DNA from: Thraustochytrium sp. TN22
Lineage: Eukaryota; Sar; Bigyra; Thraustochytrida; Thraustochytriidae
Length of the DNA stretch: 38,731 bases
NCBI GenBank assembly: GCA_013306675.1
Contig: JABLUY010000298.1
Coordinates: forward strand, 1-38,731
Direction: 5' to 3'
Position numbers and translations under genes: made by a program. Of the stretch, positions 1 through 10,300 are shown piece after piece. The notes below the pieces were generated by a model. It was not told the DNA's origin and made no database searches. It worked only from the letters and a program-made list of their open reading frames with translations. The stretch's first letter is position 1. Every line of letters begins with the position of its first letter.

Positions 1-409
1 ACGGCACGGCACGGGCGCCGCCGCGGCCGCCCCGGCCGCCGCGGCGAGCGCCGCCGGCGACGCGGAGGAGGGCGCCGGCGTCGGGCGGGGCGCGGCGGCG
101 CCCGCGCGGCGCCCCGGCGATATGGGTGTCGGCCGGCGCGGCGCGGCGCGGCGGACGCGGTGGGCGCGGTGGACGCTGCTCGAGGCGCCGGTGCTGGTCC
201 AGAGCTGGGAGCTGCGCTGCGGCCGGAGGGATCGATCGCACGGGACGACGAGGCGGGCGCGACGCGCGCTCGCTCGCTCGCTCGCTGCCGCAGGGTGGCG
301 ATGGCAGGAGGAGGAGAAGGCTGGCGAGGCGTGCATGGCGGGTGGGGTGGGGGCAGGTGCCGAGGAGATCGATGCTCAGGTGGGAATGAAGAAGCTTACT
401 GGGTTATTA
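1..409. other. left flank, no firm gene
   Basis: Extremely GC-rich sequence with a short CTCG run near 268-290. On the minus strand a frame stays open from an ATG at 336 to the window edge, which could be the 5' end of a neighbouring minus-strand gene. Its product is only Ala/Arg/Pro/Ser-rich low-complexity sequence with no recognisable domain, and frames stay open by chance at this base composition. It does not resemble the N-termini of the three large paralogs to the right. Confidence 0.3.
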
Positions 410-3400
410 TTAGGTGACGACGATGCGGCCGGTGGCGTCAGGGCCCGGACCTCCTCCGCTGCCGTCTCGGTCTCGGCCGGCGCCTTTGCCATCGCCGCCT
501 CGGTCTTCGCCCTTGTGTGCGGAGACTTCGAGGTGGCCTTGGAGGAGATCGCCGCTGCCGCTTCGGCCTGCGGCTGCAGCGTCGAAGGAGGAGGCTACAG
601 GGAGCTTGGCGGGGGGGAGGTCGGCGGCGTCGGCCTCGGGGTCGAACAGGTCGCGGCGCGAGTTGGACGGCGTGGCGGCGGCGGATGGGCGCTCTTCGTC
701 GAGGGCGTCAACGGTCTTGGTGGCCTGGGGCGCGTTCGCGGCGGCAGAGGTGCGCCTACAGACCATGACGCGCATGGCGATGACGACGAGCGCGCAAATG
801 GGCGCGGCCAAAATGACGAAGATGGCGCCGATCTCGACGGAGGCGACGTTCTCCACAACGGGAGAAATGAGCAGCAGCAGCAGCAGCGTGAAGAGGAGCA
901 TGTGCGCAAGCGTGGCGACGAGATTGTCGGCCACCCGGCGGTACGGGCGGAGCGAGGTCTGCAAGGTCGTGCAGAGGAAGGTGACAAATATGACAAAGCC
1001 GATCTGGCCGACCGTGCCGTCAGCGACGACGAGCACGACCGAGGTCTGGAAGAGCTTGCGCACGAGCTCGATCACCTCGTAGTAGCGGCGCGCACTGCCG
1101 AAAGCCGACGTGTGGCCGCCGGCCTGGTCCTGCTTGGGGTCGAAGTACAGGTCGTGGAGGAAGTCGACACGTTCCAGCCAGGCGAGGTGGCTGTTTCTGA
1201 TGAGGATCACAAAGAGCGCGATGGGCCCGAGCACGTAGATGACGCCCATGGCTCGCGCGTACATTATGAGGACCGGAATCTCGTCGCAGTCCGTGGAGTA
1301 GTCGAACCGGAGGTGGCGCGTGCCGTCCTCGAGCTCGTCGCACACAAACGTCTGGAAGATCGTCGTGTTGACCGAGGGGAACACCAAGAAGAGCAGGAAG
1401 CTCGTGAGCCACCAGGTTGCGGACGAGAGCCTGTTGAGGCGGTCCACGCGGCCCTCCTGGCTGGTCCGCTGCACGACGAAGCAGCGCGTCAACGTGTGCG
1501 ACCACAGGAGCACCATGAGCAGCGCCGCGGGCGTGACGGTGGCCGCCGCGAGGCGTGAGGCGTGCGTGTTTTGCACGAGGCAGCCCGCCATGGACGGAAT
1601 GCCGCTCGCGTCGACGTTGAGCCAGGAGAAGGCCTTGGGCAGAAAGCTCCAGCCCTCCCACCACTCGTAGGTGGGCGAGAAGACGCGTTGGAAGCCCGTT
1701 ACCACCTGCACGAAGCCGACCAGCACGCTGGCAGGTCCGCGCGCCGTGCTGCGCAGGTCGTGGAAGGTGGCGCGCGCCTTACGAGCCGCGACGCGGGCGG
1801 CAGACGGCTGTGCGTCCGTGTTGCGCGTACGCAGTGCAAAGTAGAAGACGCCCACGACGATGCCGATCCAGACGAGCCCAATCAGAAGCAGGACGGAAAC
1901 GATGATGCCGCGCTCTCGCTTCTCTAGCGCCGCGGTACACTCCATGCAGGAGCCGTCCGCGCGGGTTGTGTAACCCTCCTCGCAGGCCATGCAATATGGG
2001 CCGGTGTGCCCTGGCGCGCAGTAGAGCGGGTCGCTCCAGATCGAGAGACGGCGCCGGCTCTCGTCGTCGTCGTCATCGTCCTCCTTGCCCGGATCCTCGC
2101 CGAAGCGGCCGCCGACACAGAAGCCAGGCTCTGGGCACTCGTGCACGGTCGCCACGGAGACCGAGACGCGCCAGTAACCCGGGTAGAGGACCAGGGACTC
2201 CAACCGCTGGCCCGCCTCGGTGCAGTTGACGCCATCGCCGCAAGTAATGACCTCGGCTGCCTCGCTCTCATTCGCGGCGGGGATCTCGAAGAACCCCGCG
2301 GGCGCCACACAGTCGCGCTGGCTCGTGGCCACGCCCGTCGTCGTCTGAAGCTCGTTTGAGCAGGCGACACAGCCCACCTCGAGGTCCGACACGTAAAACC
2401 CGCGCGCACACAGCTCGCACGCGTAGGCGCCGTCGTCCTCGGTGCGCACGCGCTCCGCCCCGTCCGGGCAGACTATGGAGGCCTGGCTCATGGCGTCGCT
2501 CGCCTGTGAGCGCACTCCGTCGATCACGACCAGGACGCGGAAGAAGCTGCCTTCGCCGTCCGCCAGGCCCATACGCAGCGACCGCGAGCTGGGGTCGTCC
2601 ACCACTGCGCAGGGTGCGACCACCGCTGCGGCCCTGTCGGCCTCCACGCAGCTGTTGAGGTTCACGTCCACGTCGTCCTCGCGGCCCTTCGTGCGAAAGA
2701 CAACAAAGGAGCCCTCGGCCCCATTCCAGATCCAGCCGATCTCCGCGTAGCCGTCCGCGGGAGCAAGCTGGGCGCTGCCGACCTCGCCCGGACCACTCGC
2801 CTCGTCGTCGATGGCATCGTCCGTGTACGAGACGACGGCGAGCGCGCGCACCGAGCGCACCTTGTAGCCTGTGCAGCCGCCCTCGTTGTAGCCGTCGTCG
2901 CCCTCCACGGCGCCCGCGCAGATGCAGCGGACGCTGGGCGCCGGGCCGGCGGCCTCGTCGCCCTCGATGCATGTCCCGCTCGACGAGCAGGTGCCCGCGC
3001 AGCCTAGGACGGCGGTGGACGGCGCGAAGGACAGCTCGCCGCCGTCAAACTGGGACTCCGACAATCGGAAGCGCGACTCGGAGTACACGTGGCGGCCCGC
3101 CTCGTCGGTAAAGTACGCGACGGACCCACCCGAGGTGGTGAACGAGGTAGAGTCTGGGACCGACGGCAGCGGGTCTGACGCCGAGAAGTTCGTGCGATGC
3201 AGGTGCGCCGTGACGCCGGCGGCCATGTAGACGCTGCCGCCAACGCCCTTGGTGCAGCCCGAGGACGAGGGAGCCTGAGCCGTGGAGTTCATGCTGCAGC
3301 TAAGCATTGTAAACAACGTCTCGTCGTTCTCCTGGCTGGTTGAGATCACTTCGGCGTTGCAGCTGCGGCGCGAGGAGCTTGTCTTCGTCGCCTGGCACTC

Positions 3401-6400
3401 GCTCTGCTCGCGGCACGTAAAGTAGGCCGCGTTGTCGACAAAAGCCACCCCTTCCACTTGCAGGATGGTGCCAGGCCCCGCATAGACTGCGCCGCCCTGC
3501 TCATCGGCGGAATTGTCGGCAAAGGTGGAGTTGACGAGCTCCAGCTGCGCGCCCAGGAGCAGCGCGATGGCGCCGCCCCCGGTGGATGCGGTGTTTTGAG
3601 TAAAGGTCGTCGTGGACACCCGCAGGGTGAGATCGCCCGAGCCCACGAGCCCGCCGCCGCCTCCTTGCGAGGCGGCATTTGACACCAAGTTTGAGCCGGT
3701 CAGGGCAATGGACTCCAGGTCGGAAGACTCTTCCACGAAAAGGGCGCCGCCCACCAGCGCGGTGTTGCTCTCCAAAGTCAGGCCGTCCAAGCAAGCGTCG
3801 CTGAGCTCCTCACCGCATTGCGGGTCCCAGGCCGCGAGCGTCGCTGTGGCATAGATGGCACCGCCCCAGATGGAGGCCTGATTGCCGCGCAGCGTGCCGC
3901 CCTTCCAGAGGCTGGGGAGGCGGCTGCCGCTGAAGAAGGCTATGGCGCCGCCGTTCTTGTCGACTTGGTTCGAGAAAAAGTCGGTGTTTACGATCTCGCG
4001 CACCTCGCCGCCCGCGAGCACGGCCATGGCGCCGCCGCCGCCGCCGCACGAATTGCCGCTGAAGACACAGTTCTCGATGCGGGCGATCAACCCCTCCACG
4101 CGCAAAGCGCCTGCCTCGCCGCTGCTCAGGCCATCCTGCTTGTTATTCGTGAATGTGCAGGCCGTGATGTTGCCGATGGAGCCGCGCGGGAGCACGGCGA
4201 TTGCGCCGCCAAAGGCCGCGGTATTGCCGGTGAAGACGGAGTCCTGCACGACGTCCACTGTGCCGCCATCCACGGTGAGCGCTGCGCCCTGGCTGTAGCC
4301 AATCCCAGGCAGCGTCAGGCCGTCAAAAGTGCAGTCCTGCAGGGTGTGGAGCCTGCCGCGAACGAGGATGGCGCCGCCGAGGCGCTTGTTGCCTGTGGCG
4401 CCGATGTCGATGCCGTCCAGAAACTCAAAGTTGCGCAGTGTCCACAGCACCGCACCGAGCCGCACATGGAGAAATTCACGGCCGTAGAGCGATGTTGGTC
4501 GCCCATTGGACCTGGCCCCAATGAGCGAGATGTTCTTGCCCGAAGAGATTTGGAGCTCAAGCGCGTCCGGAATGTCGAGGCGGCTGGCGCGCACGAGAAT
4601 TTCGCCGTGAATAAAGTCTTTGTCGGCCAGCGCGGCGGCCAGCTCCTCATAGTCGGTCACCACGCGCGATTCGAAAGGCGCAGCGTTCGGGTCGACAGAG
4701 GGCTCCGAGGCGCCTGGCTGCGCCGGCGTGATCCAAGCGACCAGCGTGGCCGGGATGCGCCCAAGGTCGTCGCCGAGCCCGTGCTCGTCGTTGACAATGC
4801 CCACATACAGGTCCGTGCCCTGATACTGCACCTCGGGAATGACCATAGCCTCGCAGATGCGGCGAGAGGGTCCAAAGAAAGCGTCCTCATCGGTGGCCGG
4901 CTTGGCGCGAATCGCGAGAAAGTCGAAGGGACATGAGCTGTTCGTGCGGTACTCGGGCATCTTCTCGAGATCAAAGAGGAGCTCAGCCTCAAGATGGATG
5001 ACCACGTTCTCCACGTCCGGCGCGGTGAGGTGCACACATTGGCGCTGGTCCGGCGCCAGGCCCACGAGGTACTCGGTGAGGTTCACCTTGGACCCATTGA
5101 TCGGCAGCGGGTCCGTGTCGAAGCATGGCCAGTTCACCGTGCTCTCGAAGGGTTCCACGTACGGGGCGCGGGCGCCCTCGTCAAGGCTCCCAAAAAGCGC
5201 GTCCGTTGTGGTGGAGAATACATAGAAGCTTCCGGTGTACTCATTTTCGGCCTCGATGCCCCTGTACATGGCGGCAACGTGGACCTCACCCTGCGCTGTG
5301 ACGGCGGCGTTGATGCGGAAGAGGGCCTGGTCTGCGCCCTTCGCTGCGTCCTGGTCGTCAGTGGCAAAGTACGCCTGGCTCCACGTGAGGCCGTCATCCG
5401 TAGAGAGGCGAAACGCGAGGCGGTAGTACTGCTTGTCGGTCGGGATCTTCCAGCGGTAGATGATTATCCAGTGGCCCGCGCGCAGCGGGTCCGCCAGCAC
5501 GACCGTCTTCTCGTCGCTCATCCGTGAAGGGAAGAAGAGAGGGTCTACCATGCCGATCTTGGTGACCTCGAGCAAGCCATTCTCGGCGTTGGGCTCGAGG
5601 CGCGCCCACTGGCAGCCCATGGCGCGGTGGGACCAAATGGCGAGCCAGGCGTCCCTGAACGGGCTGGGCGCAAAGTTCACGTCGGCGTCCTTGGCCTCCT
5701 GGTTTGTGACGCGGACGCGGTCCTTCCAGCCGCATGCGCCGGTACCATCACGTGACTCCGCCAGAAACACGTCGGCGTACTCGCTGACGATGGTGGACGT
5801 CGCAGACATGAGCACGCGGCCCGAGAGCGCGGAAAACGCCGACACCGGGCCTCGGTCCTCCAAGGTGTCAGAGACAACGCCGCTGTACACGGGCTCCACC
5901 TCACTCCAGGTGTTCTGGTTCTGCTGCGCGGGCGACCCGAGGCCGCCCCACGCATCGCTGCCCACCTTGAGCGAGATGGAGCTGGACAAGATGTCCTTGT
6001 CAGACCCGATTGCGGTCCCGTCCTCCAGCGTGTCTTGTTCGGACTCCCAGATGGCTGTCAGTGTGCCACTGGCATCGGCTGCGATCACCGGGAAGCGCTT
6101 GCTGCCGCCGCCCTGCGACGCCTCGGACCCGTAGCCACGGTCCTCGCCCATCCAGAGCGCGCCATTCCTGGCCTCCTGCACGGTGGCGTACGCGACGCGG
6201 ATGCGCTGCACGGTCTCGCAGCACCGCCCGGTCTCCTCTTTGTTCCACCTGGCGATGTCGCGGTACACCATCGCGAAGCCGCGTGAGCCGATAGCTGTCA
6301 GAGCCGGCTGCGTCTGGCCCCGCCCGCGTTGGTCATTATCGGTCTTGCTGGGCAGCAACGCGAGCGCCGGCGTGCTCCACCTGCCGGTGCTGCTGCTATA

Positions 6401-6709
6401 CACAGAGTACTTGATCTGCACCGTGGCGGTATCCTCGTCCACCACGTCCGTGTACTCCGCAAAGCCCACAACGCAGGCGTCCTCCATGCAGGCGATGCCC
6501 GGCCGGTAGCCATTGTGGTTCGCCACGCCGCCGCCCGAGATCCACATCGTGCCGGGCTCGCTCAGCGCCGCGGACCGCGTCCAGCCGCCCGTGGTCTCCG
6601 CCCCGCGCGCCGTCGCCAGCGCCGCCGCGACCGCCGCCGCAGCGAGCACCGCGCGGGCGCGTGCTGCGCGTGCTGCGCGTGCTGCGCGTGCTCCATGCCC
6701 CATGCCCAT
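410..6709 (-). CDS. giant sialidase-like/beta-helix/TRP-like membrane protein, paralog 1
   Basis: Predicted 2099-residue type I/polytopic surface protein. The start at 6709 was chosen because it begins a signal peptide (residues ~1-35, Arg-rich then Ala/Val-rich); the open frame continues upstream only through a tandem repeat. Order: sialidase-like propeller (~50-505) with an N-terminal YRPG and an Asp-box STDDGLTW at 436-443; CUB-like region (~518-660, CPFDFLAIR near 590); parallel beta-helix (~686-1235) with about ten Chlamydia-Pmp-like GGA[I/V/L] and FxxN repeats; EGF-like knot (~1235-1278); FN3-like segment (~1281-1416); Cys-rich stalk (~1411-1595); about 8-9 membrane helices (~1597-1985) with the paralog-conserved motif FVCDEL; acidic/Gly-rich tail. 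The gene ends in three consecutive TAA codons (412 to 404). Function unknown; a surface sensor or adhesin is inferred. It is the most diverged of the three tandem copies. Confidence 0.9.
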   Translation of the reverse strand: MGMGHGARAARAARAARARAVLAAAAVAAALATARGAETTGGWTRSAALSEPGTMWISGGGVANHNGYRPGIACMEDACVVGFAEYTDVVDEDTATVQIKYSVYSSSTGRWSTPALALLPSKTDNDQRGRGQTQPALTAIGSRGFAMVYRDIARWNKEETGRCCETVQRIRVAYATVQEARNGALWMGEDRGYGSEASQGGGSKRFPVIAADASGTLTAIWESEQDTLEDGTAIGSDKDILSSSISLKVGSDAWGGLGSPAQQNQNTWSEVEPVYSGVVSDTLEDRGPVSAFSALSGRVLMSATSTIVSEYADVFLAESRDGTGACGWKDRVRVTNQEAKDADVNFAPSPFRDAWLAIWSHRAMGCQWARLEPNAENGLLEVTKIGMVDPLFFPSRMSDEKTVVLADPLRAGHWIIIYRWKIPTDKQYYRLAFRLSTDDGLTWSQAYFATDDQDAAKGADQALFRINAAVTAQGEVHVAAMYRGIEAENEYTGSFYVFSTTTDALFGSLDEGARAPYVEPFESTVNWPCFDTDPLPINGSKVNLTEYLVGLAPDQRQCVHLTAPDVENVVIHLEAELLFDLEKMPEYRTNSSCPFDFLAIRAKPATDEDAFFGPSRRICEAMVIPEVQYQGTDLYVGIVNDEHGLGDDLGRIPATLVAWITPAQPGASEPSVDPNAAPFESRVVTDYEELAAALADKDFIHGEILVRASRLDIPDALELQISSGKNISLIGARSNGRPTSLYGREFLHVRLGAVLWTLRNFEFLDGIDIGATGNKRLGGAILVRGRLHTLQDCTFDGLTLPGIGYSQGAALTVDGGTVDVVQDSVFTGNTAAFGGAIAVLPRGSIGNITACTFTNNKQDGLSSGEAGALRVEGLIARIENCVFSGNSCGGGGGAMAVLAGGEVREIVNTDFFSNQVDKNGGAIAFFSGSRLPSLWKGGTLRGNQASIWGGAIYATATLAAWDPQCGEELSDACLDGLTLESNTALVGGALFVEESSDLESIALTGSNLVSNAASQGGGGGLVGSGDLTLRVSTTTFTQNTASTGGGAIALLLGAQLELVNSTFADNSADEQGGAVYAGPGTILQVEGVAFVDNAAYFTCREQSECQATKTSSSRRSCNAEVISTSQENDETLFTMLSCSMNSTAQAPSSSGCTKGVGGSVYMAAGVTAHLHRTNFSASDPLPSVPDSTSFTTSGGSVAYFTDEAGRHVYSESRFRLSESQFDGGELSFAPSTAVLGCAGTCSSSGTCIEGDEAAGPAPSVRCICAGAVEGDDGYNEGGCTGYKVRSVRALAVVSYTDDAIDDEASGPGEVGSAQLAPADGYAEIGWIWNGAEGSFVVFRTKGREDDVDVNLNSCVEADRAAAVVAPCAVVDDPSSRSLRMGLADGEGSFFRVLVVIDGVRSQASDAMSQASIVCPDGAERVRTEDDGAYACELCARGFYVSDLEVGCVACSNELQTTTGVATSQRDCVAPAGFFEIPAANESEAAEVITCGDGVNCTEAGQRLESLVLYPGYWRVSVSVATVHECPEPGFCVGGRFGEDPGKEDDDDDDESRRRLSIWSDPLYCAPGHTGPYCMACEEGYTTRADGSCMECTAALEKRERGIIVSVLLLIGLVWIGIVVGVFYFALRTRNTDAQPSAARVAARKARATFHDLRSTARGPASVLVGFVQVVTGFQRVFSPTYEWWEGWSFLPKAFSWLNVDASGIPSMAGCLVQNTHASRLAAATVTPAALLMVLLWSHTLTRCFVVQRTSQEGRVDRLNRLSSATWWLTSFLLFLVFPSVNTTIFQTFVCDELEDGTRHLRFDYSTDCDEIPVLIMYARAMGVIYVLGPIALFVILIRNSHLAWLERVDFLHDLYFDPKQDQAGGHTSAFGSARRYYEVIELVRKLFQTSVVLVVADGTVGQIGFVIFVTFLCTTLQTSLRPYRRVADNLVATLAHMLLFTLLLLLLISPVVENVASVEIGAIFVILAAPICALVVIAMRVMVCRRTSAAANAPQATKTVDALDEERPSAAATPSNSRRDLFDPEADAADLPPAKLPVASSFDAAAAGRSGSGDLLQGHLEVSAHKGEDRGGDGKGAGRDRDGSGGGPGPDATGRIVVT

Positions 6710-6966
6710 GTCGCCCTCGCCCGCGGCGCGCAGGACCTCGACTCGGCGGCCAGCCGTCGCAGCGCGCGCCGCCGCCGCTGCGCGCCCAGGCGCGGGCGCC
6801 CGCGCGCCCGACGAGCAGCCCGCGCGGGGCTGCGCGCGCGAGCTTCTCAGAGATAAATCCAATCGCTTTGCTCTGGTTTTGGTTGGCGAGCCAAGCCTCG
6901 ATTTCCGGGACGCGTGGGGACCCCCCCCTTTGCACCTGCCTGGCACGACTTGGCAACTTGAACCAG

Positions 6967-7046
6967 CCCAAGCTTGAGCAAGCTTGAAGCAGCCCAAGCT
7001 TGAGCAAGCTTGAAGCAGCCCAAGCTTGAGCAAGCTTGAGCAAGCT
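6967..7046. repeat. 26-bp tandem repeat, about 3 copies
   Basis: Period is exactly 26 bp (units begin at 6967, 6993 and 7019). Each unit holds two copies of the palindrome CAAGCTTG. The array lies about 260-340 bp upstream of the chosen start of paralog 1. It stays open in the frame of that gene, but the translation is repetitive and sits before the signal peptide, so I treat it as 5' flank or leader. Confidence 0.85.
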
Positions 7047-7328
7047 CGACTAGCCTAACGTTAAATACGTCTGACAAAGTCACGGTCCGCGCCCGCTGCC
7101 GTGTTCCCGTCACACTGGCCAGTACGATACCGTCACCGCGTGGCGGCCGGGGCCTGTAGCGGAGTTGAAGGTCGGAGTTGCAGGTCGTTTTTCAAGGAGC
7201 TGGCACTGGTGACGGGCACGGATGTGCAGGCAGTGGATGGGCTCGAGATGAAAGTTAGTTAGCACTCGCAGCAGGGTTACTCACAATGTGGAACACACTA
7301 ACTTAGCCTAGGCCTAGTCAAGTCCAGG
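7047..7328. other. intergenic spacer between paralogs 1 and 2
   Basis: It holds no gene, tRNA or other RNA that I can recognise. A 10-bp palindrome, CTAGGCCTAG, lies at 7308-7317, just beyond the stop codon of paralog 2. The region must contain the 3' end of paralog 2 and the promoter of paralog 1, but no clear AATAAA or TATA element is visible. Confidence 0.5.
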
Positions 7329-10300
7329 TCAAGAGACCACGACGCTGCCAGAAGGGACGATGCCGCCGCCGCCGCCGCCGCCGCCGTCGTCGCTGCCGTT
7401 GCTGTTGGTGGCGATGGCGATTCTGCTGCTCCTGGCACGATCGTCTCCAGCGTCGCCGCTGCCAGCGTCGCCGCTACCAGCGTCGCCGATGCCAGCGTCG
7501 CCACTGCTGCTGGCCTCGAAGGACGAGGAGGGAAGCAACGCTGCTGCGGCGCTTGGGACACCCTCCTGGGCTGGGTCGGCGAGCTTGGCGTCCTGAGACA
7601 TGGGCTCCCCCTTGCTCGCTTCTTCCTCGTCGAAGGCGTCGGAGACGCCCTTGACGTCGTCGTCATGTTCCTGCAGGGGGCGAATCGCACAGCAGCCAAG
7701 ACGCCAGAGCACAACTGCGATCGCAGCGAGCGGCGCGGCGATAACGAAGAGCATGGCACAGGCCTCGACTGCGACAATCTCGCCGACTACAGGGGAGATG
7801 AGGAGTAAGATGAGGATGCCGAAGAGGACCATATGCGCGAAGGTAGCGAGCCAGTTGTCGTCGGCACGCTGATATGGGCGCAGCGTGGTCTGAAGCATGG
7901 AGGCAGCAAAAGTGACGGTGATGGCGAAGCCAATTTGACCGACGGTTCCGTCCGCAACAATAAGCACCACGGAGGTCTGCAGCAGCTTGCGGAAAAGCTC
8001 AATGACCTCGTAGTAGCGGCGCATGCCCCGCGAAAAGCTCGCCGGGGAGCAACGACGCAAACCGCTCGAGCTCTGCGCCGCGGTCCCGGTCTTGGGGTCC
8101 TCGTTCGTGTGGTACAGCCTGTGCAGGAACTCGACGCGCACGAGATGCTCGAGGTTGCTGTGGGTGATGAGCCACGCAAAGAGGACGATGGGCCCGATCA
8201 CGTAGAGCACAGCCATGGCTCTCGCATAGGCCATGAGCATCGAACTGTCCTCGCAATCGGTGGAGTAGTCAAAGCGGAGGTGGCGCGTGCCGTCGTCCAG
8301 CTCATCGCACACGAAGCTCTGGAAGATGGTGGTGTTGACCGAGGGAAACACCAAAAAGAGCAGAAAGCTGGTCATGTACCATGCCGCCGACGAGAGTGCG
8401 TTGAGCTTGTGCCTGCGCACGTTCGCGTTGCCGCCGCTCGTGCAGACAAGGGACATGCGCACAAGCACGTACGCGATGAAGAGCACGACGAGCAGCGCAA
8501 CCGGCGTGGCCGTTGCTGCGATAAGGCGAGTCGCGTGGTTGTCCTCGATGACGCAGCCAGCGAGGGAGGGAATGCCACTCGCGTCGACATTGGCCCAGGA
8601 GAAGACAGTCGGGAGAAAGCCCCATTCGTCCCACCACGAGTATGTGGGCCCGAAGACGCGCTGGAACCCGGTGACGACCTGCACGAAGCCAATCATCACG
8701 CTGAAGGGGCCCCGCGTGGTAGAACGGAAGTCGTGGAAGCTAGCGCGCAGGGAGCTGAACATGCCGCGAATGAACGCGCACTTGCTCGAGTTCGGCCTCG
8801 CGCTCTGAGACCGCACGGGCGCCATCTTGCTGTCGCGCAGTGCATCATAAAAGACGCCGGCAATGAGACCCAGCCACGCAATCGAGACAACGGCCAGCAC
8901 ACCGCCGAGCGCGGCTCGCTCGCGCGCCACCACATCCGCCGAGCACTCGACGCAGGCCTTGTCTCGACGTGCCGTGAAACCCTCCACGCACACTAAGCAG
9001 TATGGACCCGTGTGGCCCGGGGCGCAGTAGAGCGGGTCGCTCCATATGGAGAGGCTCCGGCGGCGGTCCTTGACGTCGCCCCCCTCGCTCTCGTCTATCC
9101 CGCGGCCGCCCACGCAAAAGGAGGCCTCCGAGCACACGTATATGGTCGAGACGGAGAGGGACGGGCGCCAGTAGCCCGGGAGCAGCTCCAGCGACTCCAA
9201 CGTCTGGCCTGAGGAAGTGCAGTTGACGCCCTCCCCGCAAGTGACAACCTCGACCTCGCTCTCCGTGTCGCTCGATCCAGAGCTCCTCTCGTAGAAGCCG
9301 CTGGGCGCTACGCAGTCGTCCACGCTCGTGGCCGCGCCCGAGGTGGTATGCAGCTCATTGGGACACGCCACGCACCCGGTCTCGAGGTCCGGGACGTAGA
9401 AACCGCGTGCACAAGGCTCGCACTCGTACACGCCATCCTCCTCGGCGCGCACGCGCTCCGAACCGGCGGCACAGATGATGGAGGCCAAACTCATCGCGTC
9501 ACTCGCCTGCGTGCTCACGCCATTGACCACACAGAGCACGCGGAAGAAGCTGCCCTCGCCCAGGCGCAAACCCATGCGCAACGAGCGCGCGTCTGAGTTC
9601 TCCACGACCGCGCAGCCCGCCACCACCGACGCAGCGTCGGCGGCGCTCACGCAGTCTGCCGCATTGACCGTCTCGTTGCCAGCCTCGCGCTCGCTGGTGC
9701 GGTACACGATGAACGAGCCAGGGACGCCGTCCCAGGACCACCGAAGGTCGACGTAGCCATCCGCGTCCACCGTCTCCGAGACGGTCTCTTCATACAGGGC
9801 GATCGTCGCGGCCCGCACCGAGCGGACCCTGCGGCTCGTGCATCCGCCCTCCTCATAGCCATCGATGCCTTCATAGGCACCCGTGCACGCACAGCGCACG
9901 CTGGGAGCCGGGCCGGCGGCCGCGCTCCCCTCGAAGCAGGTGCCGGCCGAAGAGCAGGTGCCGGGACAGCCCAGCACTGCGCTCGAGGGCGCGAACGAGA
10001 GCTCGCCGCCGTCGAAGAACGACTCGGACAAGCGAAAACGCGACTCCGAGTAAACATGGCGGCCTGCCTCGTCGGAGAAGAGCGCGATGGACCCGCTGGT
10101 GGTTGTGAAGGATGTCGTGGCGGGAATGGAAGGCAGCGCATCGGCTGCCTCGAAAGAACACCGCAGCAGATGTGCGGCGACGCCTGCCGCGATGTAGACG
10201 CTGCCACCGACGCCCTTGGTGCAGCCCATGGCCGCGGGCGCCTGCGCTGCCTCATTCAGGGTGCACTCCACCGTCCTGAAGAGGCTGCTGCCGTCGCTGC

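Noticed and set aside
122-1558. 478-codon plus-strand frame antisense to paralog 1
   Set aside because: It lies wholly opposite well-supported coding sequence, is low in recognisable motifs and is expected in GC-rich DNA. The same applies to long antisense frames at 10635-12455 and 25178-27841.
6710-7033. 108 extra N-terminal codons of paralog 1
   Set aside because: They translate a 26-bp tandem repeat and Arg-rich sequence ahead of a clear signal peptide that needs to be N-terminal.
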